Positions 44,813 to 52,737 of a stretch of DNA of 64,000 nucleotides are shown here, piece after piece (position 1 is the first letter of the stretch; every line of letters begins with the position of its first letter). The notes under the pieces are model-generated. The model saw nothing but the letters and a program-made list of their open reading frames with translations. It made no database searches and had not been told where the DNA came from. The stretch comes from Tepidanaerobacter acetatoxydans_A (GTDB lineage Bacteria > Bacillota > Thermosediminibacteria > Thermosediminibacterales > Tepidanaerobacteraceae). The stretch is from NCBI GenBank assembly GCA_022840405.1, contig JALHJR010000007.1, positions 14,195-78,194 on the forward strand. The letters run 5' to 3'. Both the position numbers and the translations under genes were made by a program.

Positions 44813-45976
44813 TTAGAGTTTATTTAAAAAAACTCTTATCCTTTTTACTGCCTCTTCCAGGTTTTCCATCGAAGTAGCATAAGCCATCCTCACAAAACCT
44901 TGACCGTTTTCGCCGAATGAACTGCCAGGAATAACTGCAACTTTGCCTTCCCATAAAAGTTTTTGGGCAAATTCCTCTGAAGAAAGACCGGTTTTTTTAA
45001 TTGAAGGAAATACATAAAATGCTCCTTTTGGTTCAAAACAATCAAGCCCCATACTGCTCAGGCTTTCATATAAAAATTTTCTTCTTTTATCATATTCCGT
45101 TCGCATATTCACAATATCTGCATCACCGTTTCTCAAAGCCTCTAATGCAGCATACTGGCCCATGGTTGCTGCGCAGGTTACATTGTACTGATGAACCTTC
45201 AGCATTTCCTTAGTCAGACCCTCCGGTGCTGCAATATATCCCAACCTCCATCCCGTCATAGCATAGGATTTAGAAAATCCGTTTATAGTAACCGTCCTCT
45301 CCCACATATCGGGAATCCCAGCAAAAGCCGTATGATTCACGCCATAAGTAAGTTCTGAATAAATTTCATCTGCAGCCACAATTAAATCATGTTTCTTTAT
45401 AATCGGAGCTAACTCTTCCAATGCTTCTTTAGTCATTACTGCTCCGGTAGGATTGTTCGGATATGGCAGAATTAACAATTTTGTTCTGTCGGTAATATAC
45501 CTTTCCAGTATATCGGCTCTTAGCACAAAATCATCTTCTTGATATGTAGGCACATAAACCGGTTTACCTCCGGCTAAAATAGTACAAGGCTTATAAGCCA
45601 CAAAAGAAGGCTGGGGGATTAATACTTCATCACCGGATTCTACCAATGTTCTTATAACAACATCGATGGCTTGACTTGCTCCTATGGTAACAATAATTTC
45701 CGTCTCGGGGTTATAGCCTATTTTGTATCGATTTTCTAAGTACTTTGATATTTCTTGTCTGAGTTCAAGCAAACCTGCATTAGGGGTATAGAAGGTATGA
45801 CCCTGTTTAAGAGCCTCAACAGCAGCTTGATTTATATGAGCTGGTGTTGTAAAATCAGGTTCACCAATACATAGAGAAACTGCCCCTTCAACTTCATTTA
45901 CCATATTAAAAAAATAACGTATTGTTGAAATCTCAATATCCTTTGCCCGCTGTGTTACATATTTCTGATAGTCCAA
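44813..45976 (-). CDS. Class I/II PLP-dependent aminotransferase (aspartate/aromatic type)
   Basis: This is a fold-type I aminotransferase. The PLP lysine is in TINGFSKSYAMTGWRLGYIA, the ring-stacking and phosphate motifs in TIGASQAID and LPYPNNPTGAVM, and the carboxylate Arg in GFVRMAYATS. The 387 aa length and sequence fit the MalY/PatA-aspartate aminotransferase group; the amino donor cannot be told from sequence. The start is TTG, 7 nt after GGAGG. It is a single gene with its own promoter. Confidence 0.88.
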   Translation of the reverse strand: MDYQKYVTQRAKDIEISTIRYFFNMVNEVEGAVSLCIGEPDFTTPAHINQAAVEALKQGHTFYTPNAGLLELRQEISKYLENRYKIGYNPETEIIVTIGASQAIDVVIRTLVESGDEVLIPQPSFVAYKPCTILAGGKPVYVPTYQEDDFVLRADILERYITDRTKLLILPYPNNPTGAVMTKEALEELAPIIKKHDLIVAADEIYSELTYGVNHTAFAGIPDMWERTVTINGFSKSYAMTGWRLGYIAAPEGLTKEMLKVHQYNVTCAATMGQYAALEALRNGDADIVNMRTEYDKRRKFLYESLSSMGLDCFEPKGAFYVFPSIKKTGLSSEEFAQKLLWEGKVAVIPGSSFGENGQGFVRMAYATSMENLEEAVKRIRVFLNKL

Positions 45977-46015
45977 AAAATCTCCTCCCTTAAATTAATT
46001 GATTTTTTAATTATG

Positions 46016-46044
46016 ATTATATCTTCAAATGATTTCTTCGGCAA
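46016..46044 (-). promoter_or_regulatory. Sigma-A promoter of the aminotransferase gene
   Basis: Minus-strand TTGCCG (46039-46044), 17 bases, TATAAT (46016-46021). Confidence 0.75.
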
Positions 46045-46123
46045 GATATTATATTATTGTAAAGAAGGAACTCTTGATAAAAAAAGAGAAGTTATAAGAA
46101 ATAACAAAAGCCGGAGGTAAGTC

Positions 46124-46969
46124 ATGGAACTGCAAGCCGAAATTATTAAAATTATTCAGTCCTTTAGCAATCCCATCCTTGATGCCTTTTTTATTGCAGT
46201 CACGAATCTGGGAAGCAGTTTATTCTATTATCTTATGATTCCTGTATTTTACTGGAATATTAATAAAAAAATCGGTATAACCTTAATTACATCGCTGCTA
46301 TTTTCAATGTACATTAATGTATCATTAAAAGAAGTTGTCACTCTTGTAAGGCCAATAGGATACCCGGGTATAAGAAGTTTATTCGTAATCTCTGCCGGAG
46401 GCTTTTCTTTCCCCAGCGGACACGCTCAAGGAACATCCACATTTTGGGGAGTTATTATGAAATGCTACCACCGCCAATGGATCTATATACTTGGAACTGC
46501 GGTTATTTTTCTGGTCAGCTTTTCAAGACTGTATCTTGGCGTTCACTGGCCTTTAGATGTTTTAACAGGCATAATTTTGGGCTTATCCATATCTTCCGTT
46601 TTCGTGTGGATATCAAGAATATGTAAGCCCATACCGCTGATTTACAATACAGCACTTTCCTTAATTGTGCCAATTATACTGGTTTGTTTATTCCCTTATG
46701 AAGATAATTTTATTTACACAGGAATGCTATCGGGTAGCTGGTTAGGATATGTTTGGGAAAATTACTTTATAGGTTTTGAGCCAAAATGTAAAACCAGGAT
46801 TAGAACATTGATAAAATACCTGATAGGTATTATTGGTTTTTTATTGATATATGAGGGTTTAAAGTTGATTTTGCCACCATATAATTTTTATCGTATGCTA
46901 AGATATTTCAGTATTGGATTATGGTTAACATTTGGAGCACCTATTTTCTTTTACCGACTTGGCCTTTAA
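46124..46969 (+). CDS. PAP2-family membrane phosphatase
   Basis: This is an integral membrane phosphatase of the type 2 phosphatidic acid phosphatase family, possibly acting on undecaprenyl or other lipid phosphates. The three catalytic motifs are KEVVTLVRP, PSGHAQG and SRLYLGVHWPLD near residues 68-145. Several transmembrane helices follow, giving 281 aa, a little longer than minimal members. GGAGGT precedes the ATG. The substrate is unknown. Confidence 0.88.
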   Translation: MELQAEIIKIIQSFSNPILDAFFIAVTNLGSSLFYYLMIPVFYWNINKKIGITLITSLLFSMYINVSLKEVVTLVRPIGYPGIRSLFVISAGGFSFPSGHAQGTSTFWGVIMKCYHRQWIYILGTAVIFLVSFSRLYLGVHWPLDVLTGIILGLSISSVFVWISRICKPIPLIYNTALSLIVPIILVCLFPYEDNFIYTGMLSGSWLGYVWENYFIGFEPKCKTRIRTLIKYLIGIIGFLLIYEGLKLILPPYNFYRMLRYFSIGLWLTFGAPIFFYRLGL

Positions 46970-47116
46970 GAACCGTCTAAATAATAAAAGAGTTCATTTA
47001 ATAGGCTCTCATTTTCGAAACTTCTTTTAATTCCCTTTTTAACTTCAGTCTCCAACTTTCTAATTCTGATAATATCTACCAATAGCTTATCTTATTAAAG
47101 ATTAGTTTTCAAGCTT

Positions 47117-47160
47117 AGTAAACTCAAAAATCGGGGAAAGCCCCGATTTTTGAGTTTACT
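47117..47160. terminator. Bidirectional terminator, 20-bp perfect stem
   Basis: AGTAAACTCAAAAATCGGGG, loop AAAG, then the exact complement. Its right arm overlaps the sspI stop codon. It can end both the PAP2 gene (plus) and sspI (minus). Confidence 0.9.
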
Positions 47161-47383
47161 ACATCTCAGTGGTTTGTATGCCTTGCATTATTTTATCCAT
47201 CATGGTGTTTTTCTCAGTTGCATTGGATTTGTCCCATACAAGCTCAAAAAGGATTCCCATCCCGGGCAGTGCCTCTTCCTCTCTTGTATCAATGGTTTCT
47301 TGGATATAGCCTTCAATCTCCTCCCGACTACTTCCGGAAAGATTGTGAATTACAAGATTTCTGATATCCAAAGCTGGTCCCAC
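47159..47383 (-). CDS. sspI: Small acid-soluble spore protein SspI
   Basis: SspI is a minor spore-core protein. The 74 aa sequence has the family pattern RNLVIHNLSGSSREEIEGYI, then ETIDTREEEALPGMGILFEL and the C-terminal KNTMMDKIMQGI. The start is GTG, 8 nt after AAGGAAGG. It is a monocistronic gene between two terminators; forespore (sigma-G) expression is expected from the family. Confidence 0.93.
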   Translation of the reverse strand: MGPALDIRNLVIHNLSGSSREEIEGYIQETIDTREEEALPGMGILFELVWDKSNATEKNTMMDKIMQGIQTTEM

Positions 47384-47435
47384 TACAATCTACCTTCCTT
47401 TCATTTTAATTCTAAGTATATTAGTTCCCAAATTT

Positions 47436-47466
47436 ATAAAAAAAATGACGGTTAGTACCATCATTT
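47436..47466 (-). terminator. Terminator downstream of the beta-CASP gene
   Basis: AAATGA and TCATTT with inner GGT/ACC pairs form a stem, followed on the minus strand by eight T residues. Confidence 0.8.
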
Positions 47467-47586
47467 AAGAGTTTATTAGCTTTAACCTTGAAAAATTTAT
47501 ACAACTATACCGCCAAACAGATTTTCCTCATCATCAATACATAATTCCATTACTTACTTAATATTTTTTAAGGCTTCATCTTACTT

Positions 47587-50082
47587 TTATTTAATTTCCA
47601 GAATTAATCCTGTCATATCTAAAAACTGTTTTTTAATTTCTTGTTTTATTAAGTCATCTACATCTTGAGCCGACACCACTTGTACAGACATTTTATCAAG
47701 AAATACACTCGGATTTCTCTTTGCTTTAATACCTTTTTCATTTATGAGGCGTTTTGTAATATTAATTATTTCTATTTGGTTGCAGGAGTCGCTTACGGTT
47801 ATTGAATATCCGGTTTCTCTTTCCAACTCTTTAATTATATTACTATATTTTTCACCAATGGGTTTTGATATAAATGAAAGTTCGATGTATTTCACACCAT
47901 TACTTGTTACTTTTATGCTTTTTTTATAAGGCCGGTGTGGTTGTGCATAAAATTTTTCATCTATATGCCTTAGAGCCTCATTTTGCTCCATCTGGTTTAT
48001 ATTTGTGCCAGCAAGTATATTAGGATTGGTTTCATCTTCTTCATTTACTGCTAAGTATAAGCCTGTTATTTCCTTAAATTTATAAGACAGCATTTTGCCA
48101 TCAGGCAATTCGCCTTCTGCAAGAACTTTTACTTTGCCGGAGTGAGGCATATACGATATTTTATTTATTGTTACATCTGCAGGAAATAAATTATAAACAA
48201 CCTCATCAATGGCAGATTTGTTTACATTTTCATTTATTTCAACACGCCAGCCCGTATGCACCTCAAATTCTTTAATCTTGCTGTAATACTTTATCTTGGC
48301 AATATCCGGAAAGTTAAAATATAGTAATGCGATTTTATCATCAAATCTTGCACCTTTTTTATATAGACCTGATTCGTAGCCGAAAAACTCATCTGCCAAT
48401 TGCAGCATTTCATTGACTTCCATCACTTTAGGCTCGCTCAGCTTCTCTATTTCGCTTTCCTTTACAGCATGATATAGAAACATACGACGTGGGTTCGGTT
48501 CAAAGTACGGAGAGTTGTTTAATATTTCCTTTACTTCTAATACGTCCTGCTCATACCCCCAAATTTCCATAAGTTCTTCTGCGGAAAGAGCAGTTTCTGT
48601 GCCTAAATTGTCTTTTACAAATTCCCATAATTCTTTTATACTTTCCTGATTTAGCGGTTCATTACGTTTCATATTAGGGCATTTCGCTATACGTCTTTGT
48701 TTTCGAGGCTTTTTTATATTTATTTCATATTGTTCTCCGTTCCGGGGTGCATATATAAATCCGTTAATATCCTTTTGCATTTCCCTGCCAAGACTGTTTA
48801 TGGCTTCGGGATTGCCGTGGACTAAAAATATCCTCCGCGGGTATAAGTTATTAGCAATATTTAATATTTCCATCTTATCGGCATGAGCTGAAAGACCAAA
48901 CTTGCCTACACGGCATTTTACACTAATCTCTCGCTCTCCTAATTTAATGGTTCTGTCCTGCTTTTTATCAGCATCATCATCTGTTTCAATGATTTTTAAC
49001 AAATCTCTTCCCGGTGATTCTTCATCCTGATACCCGGTTACGGCAATTAAATTGTTTTCATTAGTTGCTAAACCTTGGGCATACATTTGACTAGGTCCGC
49101 CGGTTAACATACCTGAACTGGCAATAATAACACATGGATTTTTTGATTCTAAAATTTCTTTACGAAATTCAGGTTTGTCCACAGGAGATACATTGTCATC
49201 ATAGAAGATATCCACTCCTCTAAACACTTTTTTTGCTAAATTTAATCTTAAATAATTTGGGTTAAGCTTATAAATCCGACAAATATCCTTGACCATACCA
49301 TCGACGTAAATTGGACACGAAAGCAACTGCCCTCTGTTCATAGCTTTTTTTAATATCAGAATCACTTCCTGTGCCCTTCCCAATGCAAAAGCAGGAACTA
49401 AAACCTTTCCTCCGTTGATTATCACTTCATTTATAGATTCAATAAGTCTTTGTTCTTCTACTTGGCGGTTAGCATGAAGCTTGTCTCCGTATGTAGATTC
49501 AAAAATAGCCACATCAGGCCTAAGTTTAGGAACGGTGGCCCCTTCTATTGTATTTTGCTTAAATCCCGAAATATCTCCCGAGTAAAACAAACTGCCTTCA
49601 GAACCAACCATATAAATAGACGCCGCACCTGCTATATGGCCTGCACTGTAAAAGGTAGCAGTAATATTACTGTCACTAAACAATTTAAAGCTAAAATTTG
49701 GTGAAAAACAAACGGTCCTACCCAGCATTTCCTGTACATGATTTTCTGCATATATGGGAATTTCTGGTTCTCTTTCCATTATTTTTAGACTATCATATAA
49801 AAGAACTCTTGTAAGGTCTTTAGACATATGAGTCATGTATATAAGTGCGTTAGGAAATTGACGGCTTATGGCCGGGAGAGCACCTGTATGATCTGTATGG
49901 GCATGGCTTATTATAATAGCATCAATACCACCGTTTTCTTGAATTAGCCTAAAATCCGGAAGGGTATCCTTTGATGAAGTAAGCCGTATACCGCAGTCCA
50001 GTAAAATATTTTTTCCGTCTATTGTCACAAGATAGCAAGAAGCTCCTACTTCTTGTGCTCCACCACAAAATATTAACTTCAA
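47587..50082 (-). CDS. Metallo-beta-lactamase/beta-CASP nuclease-like protein with long C-terminal extension
   Basis: The first 450 residues form an RNA-processing type MBL/beta-CASP module: SHAHTDH at 59-65, H149, D170, FESTYGD at 194-200, GLSAHAD with H400 and the VHGNPEA His at 422. This is the CPSF/RNase J-related nuclease fold with a complete metal site. Residues 450-580 form a helical linker region. Residues about 585-680 and 730-830 are two related segments (KYYSKIKEFEVHTGWRVEI, KYSNIIKELERETGYSITV) that I do not recognise. At 831 aa it is far longer than RNase J. The start is TTG after GGAGGT. It stands alone between terminator and divergent promoter region. An RNase is likely; target unknown. 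Confidence 0.8.
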   Translation of the reverse strand: MKLIFCGGAQEVGASCYLVTIDGKNILLDCGIRLTSSKDTLPDFRLIQENGGIDAIIISHAHTDHTGALPAISRQFPNALIYMTHMSKDLTRVLLYDSLKIMEREPEIPIYAENHVQEMLGRTVCFSPNFSFKLFSDSNITATFYSAGHIAGAASIYMVGSEGSLFYSGDISGFKQNTIEGATVPKLRPDVAIFESTYGDKLHANRQVEEQRLIESINEVIINGGKVLVPAFALGRAQEVILILKKAMNRGQLLSCPIYVDGMVKDICRIYKLNPNYLRLNLAKKVFRGVDIFYDDNVSPVDKPEFRKEILESKNPCVIIASSGMLTGGPSQMYAQGLATNENNLIAVTGYQDEESPGRDLLKIIETDDDADKKQDRTIKLGEREISVKCRVGKFGLSAHADKMEILNIANNLYPRRIFLVHGNPEAINSLGREMQKDINGFIYAPRNGEQYEINIKKPRKQRRIAKCPNMKRNEPLNQESIKELWEFVKDNLGTETALSAEELMEIWGYEQDVLEVKEILNNSPYFEPNPRRMFLYHAVKESEIEKLSEPKVMEVNEMLQLADEFFGYESGLYKKGARFDDKIALLYFNFPDIAKIKYYSKIKEFEVHTGWRVEINENVNKSAIDEVVYNLFPADVTINKISYMPHSGKVKVLAEGELPDGKMLSYKFKEITGLYLAVNEEDETNPNILAGTNINQMEQNEALRHIDEKFYAQPHRPYKKSIKVTSNGVKYIELSFISKPIGEKYSNIIKELERETGYSITVSDSCNQIEIINITKRLINEKGIKAKRNPSVFLDKMSVQVVSAQDVDDLIKQEIKKQFLDMTGLILEIK

Positions 50083-50278
50083 GTTTTTACCTCCAATTCT
50101 ATTAGTATTTATAATTAATCTGTTGTTTTTTATTCTTTATCAGAACTATTATATCAGAAGAGGTTTGATTTTTCAGTATTATATATCGAATTGAACAGCA
50201 ATATGTAGCTTAAAGTCTTTAATTTGATATAATAAGTTTATCATATATTTTAATTTAAGTAATAGACGGAGGTTTAAA

Positions 50279-51403
50279 ATGACACCGATTAAACTTATAG
50301 CTCCAACCCTCTTCGGTATAGAATCAGTCACTGCAAATGAATTAAGGAGATTGGGATATAGTAATGTAACAGTGGAAGACGGCAGGGTTACCTTTATAGG
50401 TGACAAGCAGGCGATTTGCCGTTCAAACCTTTGGATACGCTCTGCCGAAAGAATTTTAGTAAAGATAGGCGAGTTTTCCGCCACAACTTATGACAAGCTC
50501 TTCGAGAATACAAAATCTCTTCCATGGGATGAGTGGATACCAGAAGATGGAGCTTTCCCCGTAAAGGGCTACTCCTTAAAATCAAAACTTTATAGCGTCC
50601 CTGATTGCCAGTCAATAATAAAGAAAGCTGTTGTAGAAAAATTAAAAAATAAATATAAGAAAAGTTGGTTTGATGAAACCGGACCTCTTTATCAGATACA
50701 ATTTTCTCTAATGAAAGACAAATTCACGCTCATGATAGATACTAGCGGTCCGGGGCTGCATAAAAGAGGCTATAGGGAAAAGGCCAACATAGCACCACTT
50801 CGGGAGACTCTGGCAGCCGCAATGATACTGCTAAGCAGATGGAGAAGTGATAAGCCGCTGCTTGACCCGTTTTGCGGTTCGGGAACAATCCCCATTGAAG
50901 CCGCACTTATTGGAGCAAATATCGCACCGGGTTTGGATCGTGAATTTGTATCACAGGGCTGGCAACAGATACCTAAGAAAATGTGGTGGGATGCAAGAAA
51001 TGAGGCTCATTCACTGATAAAGAAAGAAAAGCTGGAAATTAGGGGTGCGGATATTGATAAAGAATCAGTAAAGCTTTCTGATGAAAATGCCTATAAGGCA
51101 AATGTTGATGAATATATTACTTTTGAAAATGTGGCTGTAAAGGACATCAAGCCTTTTGGAGATTATGGTTGTATTATATGCAATCCACCGTATGGCGAGC
51201 GTATGGGTGAAAAACATGAAGTAGAGCAAATTTACAAGCAAATGGGAAAAGCCTTCAAACAATTTGATACATGGTCGAAATATATACTCACACCACATGA
51301 AGACTTTCAGAACCACTTCGGGAAAATTGCAGATAAAAACCGAAAATTATATAATGGCATGATAAAGTGTTATTATTATCAATACTTTGGCCCTCGATTT
51401 TAG
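50279..51403 (+). CDS. THUMP-domain class I RNA methyltransferase (RlmL N-domain/YpsC type)
   Basis: This is a SAM-dependent methyltransferase of the family that makes m2G in 23S rRNA. The N-terminal THUMP domain (LIAPTLFGIESVTANELRRL) occupies residues 1-160. The catalytic domain has LLDPFCGSGTIPIEAALIGA and the target-base motif IICNPPYGERMG. At 374 aa it matches the Gram-positive YpsC form. GGAGG precedes the ATG by 9 bases. It is separate from smpB by 95 bases. Confidence 0.92.
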   Translation: MTPIKLIAPTLFGIESVTANELRRLGYSNVTVEDGRVTFIGDKQAICRSNLWIRSAERILVKIGEFSATTYDKLFENTKSLPWDEWIPEDGAFPVKGYSLKSKLYSVPDCQSIIKKAVVEKLKNKYKKSWFDETGPLYQIQFSLMKDKFTLMIDTSGPGLHKRGYREKANIAPLRETLAAAMILLSRWRSDKPLLDPFCGSGTIPIEAALIGANIAPGLDREFVSQGWQQIPKKMWWDARNEAHSLIKKEKLEIRGADIDKESVKLSDENAYKANVDEYITFENVAVKDIKPFGDYGCIICNPPYGERMGEKHEVEQIYKQMGKAFKQFDTWSKYILTPHEDFQNHFGKIADKNRKLYNGMIKCYYYQYFGPRF

Positions 51404-51498
51404 GAAATATCGAGTATATGAGCTTTTAATGATATATGATATAATTAGTATAGTATAACTTTAGAGTTTAGAATTTCCAACAAACGGGGGTTTGGATA

Positions 51499-51966
51499 TT
51501 GGAAAAAAAATCTCGAGACCTTGCCGTGAATCGAAAAGCAAGGCATGACTATCATATATTAGAAACTTTTGAAGCAGGTATTGCTCTTACAGGTACCGAA
51601 GTAAAATCTGTGCGTGAGGGCAAATGCAATCTCAAAGATAGTTTTGCAAGAATTGAAAACGGCGAAATATATCTATATAATATGCATATAAGCCCATATG
51701 AAAAGGGTAATATTTTTAACAAAGACCCTTTAAGAACACGAAAGCTGTTAATGCATAAAAAACAAATTAACCGACTTTTTGGGCAGGTTAAAGAAAAAGG
51801 CCTGACTCTCATCCCGCTTAGATTATACTTAAACGAGCGGGGACTTGTTAAGGTTGAATTAGCCTTGGCTAAAGGTAAGGCTCTATATGATAAACGTGAA
51901 GATGCAAAGCATAGAGATGCTGCAAGAGAAATAGAAAAGGCCTTCAAAGAATTTAATAAAGCATAA
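51499..51966 (+). CDS. smpB: SsrA-binding protein SmpB
   Basis: SmpB carries tmRNA to stalled ribosomes. The 155 aa protein has NRKARHDYHILETFEAGIAL, TGTEVKSVREGKCNLKDSFA and the C-terminal tail DKREDAKHRDAAREIEKA. The start is TTG, 8 nt after GGGGG. The ssrA gene, often nearby, is not seen in this window. Confidence 0.97.
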   Translation: MEKKSRDLAVNRKARHDYHILETFEAGIALTGTEVKSVREGKCNLKDSFARIENGEIYLYNMHISPYEKGNIFNKDPLRTRKLLMHKKQINRLFGQVKEKGLTLIPLRLYLNERGLVKVELALAKGKALYDKREDAKHRDAAREIEKAFKEFNKA

Positions 51967-52024
51967 ACTATGATTTAGATGCAGGAGAGATACGCTTTCC
52001 TTAAATTTGCAGTAAATCATAGTT
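51966..52024 (+). terminator. Long-loop inverted repeat after smpB
   Basis: AACTATGATTTA and TAAATCATAGTT enclose a 35-base loop; a T-run occurs about 10 bases later. The first arm begins on the last base of the smpB stop. Terminator function is probable, though the T-run is offset. Confidence 0.5.
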
Positions 52025-52072
52025 GTAATATTACTTTTTTTAATGATAATATGTTTGAGGAAGGGAAGAAAA

Positions 52073-52288
52073 ATGCCAACATTTGATTTTGAATGCAGAA
52101 AATGTGGTAATCATTTTAGTGAATTTGTCAGCATTAAAGATAAGGATAATGTTCGCTGTCCGAAATGTAATGGTGAGGTAAAGCAGCTTTTCACCGGTTT
52201 CCTTTTTACGAGGAAAAGTAATGCGAGCAGCACAGGCACATCCTGCAGCTCTTGCAGCGGAGGCAATTGCAGCACATGTGGGCATTGA
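52073..52288 (+). CDS. FmdB/CxxC_CxxC-type zinc-ribbon protein
   Basis: This small 71 aa protein has the FmdB-type putative regulatory zinc ribbon: MPTFDFECRKCGNHFSEFV, CPKCNGEV, and a Cys/Ser/Gly-rich tail (SCSSCSGGNCSTCGH). ATG 52073 is chosen after GGAAGGGAAG; an upstream in-frame ATG at 52043 adds ten residues without family support. Function unknown. Confidence 0.8.
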   Translation: MPTFDFECRKCGNHFSEFVSIKDKDNVRCPKCNGEVKQLFTGFLFTRKSNASSTGTSCSSCSGGNCSTCGH

Positions 52289-52354
52289 TTTTGATGCAGC
52301 AATTTAATGACTTAACACATGATAAAGTATTTTAAACTCATGCATTTCTCGCAC

Positions 52355-52383
52355 TTGACATATAATGACTAATCCTTTATAAT
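52355..52383 (+). promoter_or_regulatory. Perfect sigma-A promoter for the tRNA pair
   Basis: TTGACA (52355-52360), a 17-base spacer, and TATAAT (52378-52383), all exact consensus, 89 bases before tRNA-Gln. Confidence 0.92.
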
Positions 52384-52471
52384 CTATAATTGCAAAGCCG
52401 ATGAATACAGAAAACAAGTGGTTTTAATCACTTGGCAAAAATATAATAAGCTAATCTGGGCTTAGCAATGA

Positions 52472-52545
52472 TGCGGGATTGTGTAACGGTAGCACCCATG
52501 ACTCTGGATCATGTTGTCCAGGTTCGAATCCTGGTCCCGCAGCCA
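52472..52545 (+). tRNA. tRNA-Gln (anticodon CUG)
   Basis: Acceptor TGCGGGA pairs with TCCCGCA, the anticodon stem CATGA/TCATG encloses loop CTCTGGA (anticodon CTG, reading CAG), the T arm is CCAGGTTCGAATCCTGG, and CCA is encoded. Confidence 0.96.
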
Positions 52546-52546
52546 C

Positions 52547-52622
52547 GGCCATATCGTCTAGGGGTTCAGGACGCCGCCCTCTCACGGCGGTAACGGGGGT
52601 TCGAATCCCCCTATGGCTACCA
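52547..52622 (+). tRNA. tRNA-Glu (anticodon CUC)
   Basis: Acceptor GGCCATA pairs with TATGGCT (one G-U), anticodon stem CCGCC/GGCGG encloses CTCTCAC (anticodon CTC, reading GAG), T arm GGGGGTTCGAATCCCCC, CCA encoded. It is one base after tRNA-Gln and cotranscribed with it. Confidence 0.96.
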
Positions 52623-52684
52623 AAGCATATATTTAAGAAGTCATTGCATAAATGCAATTAATTTATAGGCTGTTAGACTACTAT

Positions 52685-52730
52685 GGAGAACATCGCAAAA
52701 CTATTTTAAAATAGTTTTGCGATGTTCTCC
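52685..52730. terminator. Terminator, 23-bp perfect palindrome
   Basis: GGAGAACATCGCAAAACTATTTT joined directly to its complement. It serves the tRNA operon (plus) and probably rnr (minus), whose stop is 8 bases away. Confidence 0.88.
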
Positions 52731-52737
52731 TTTGTTA

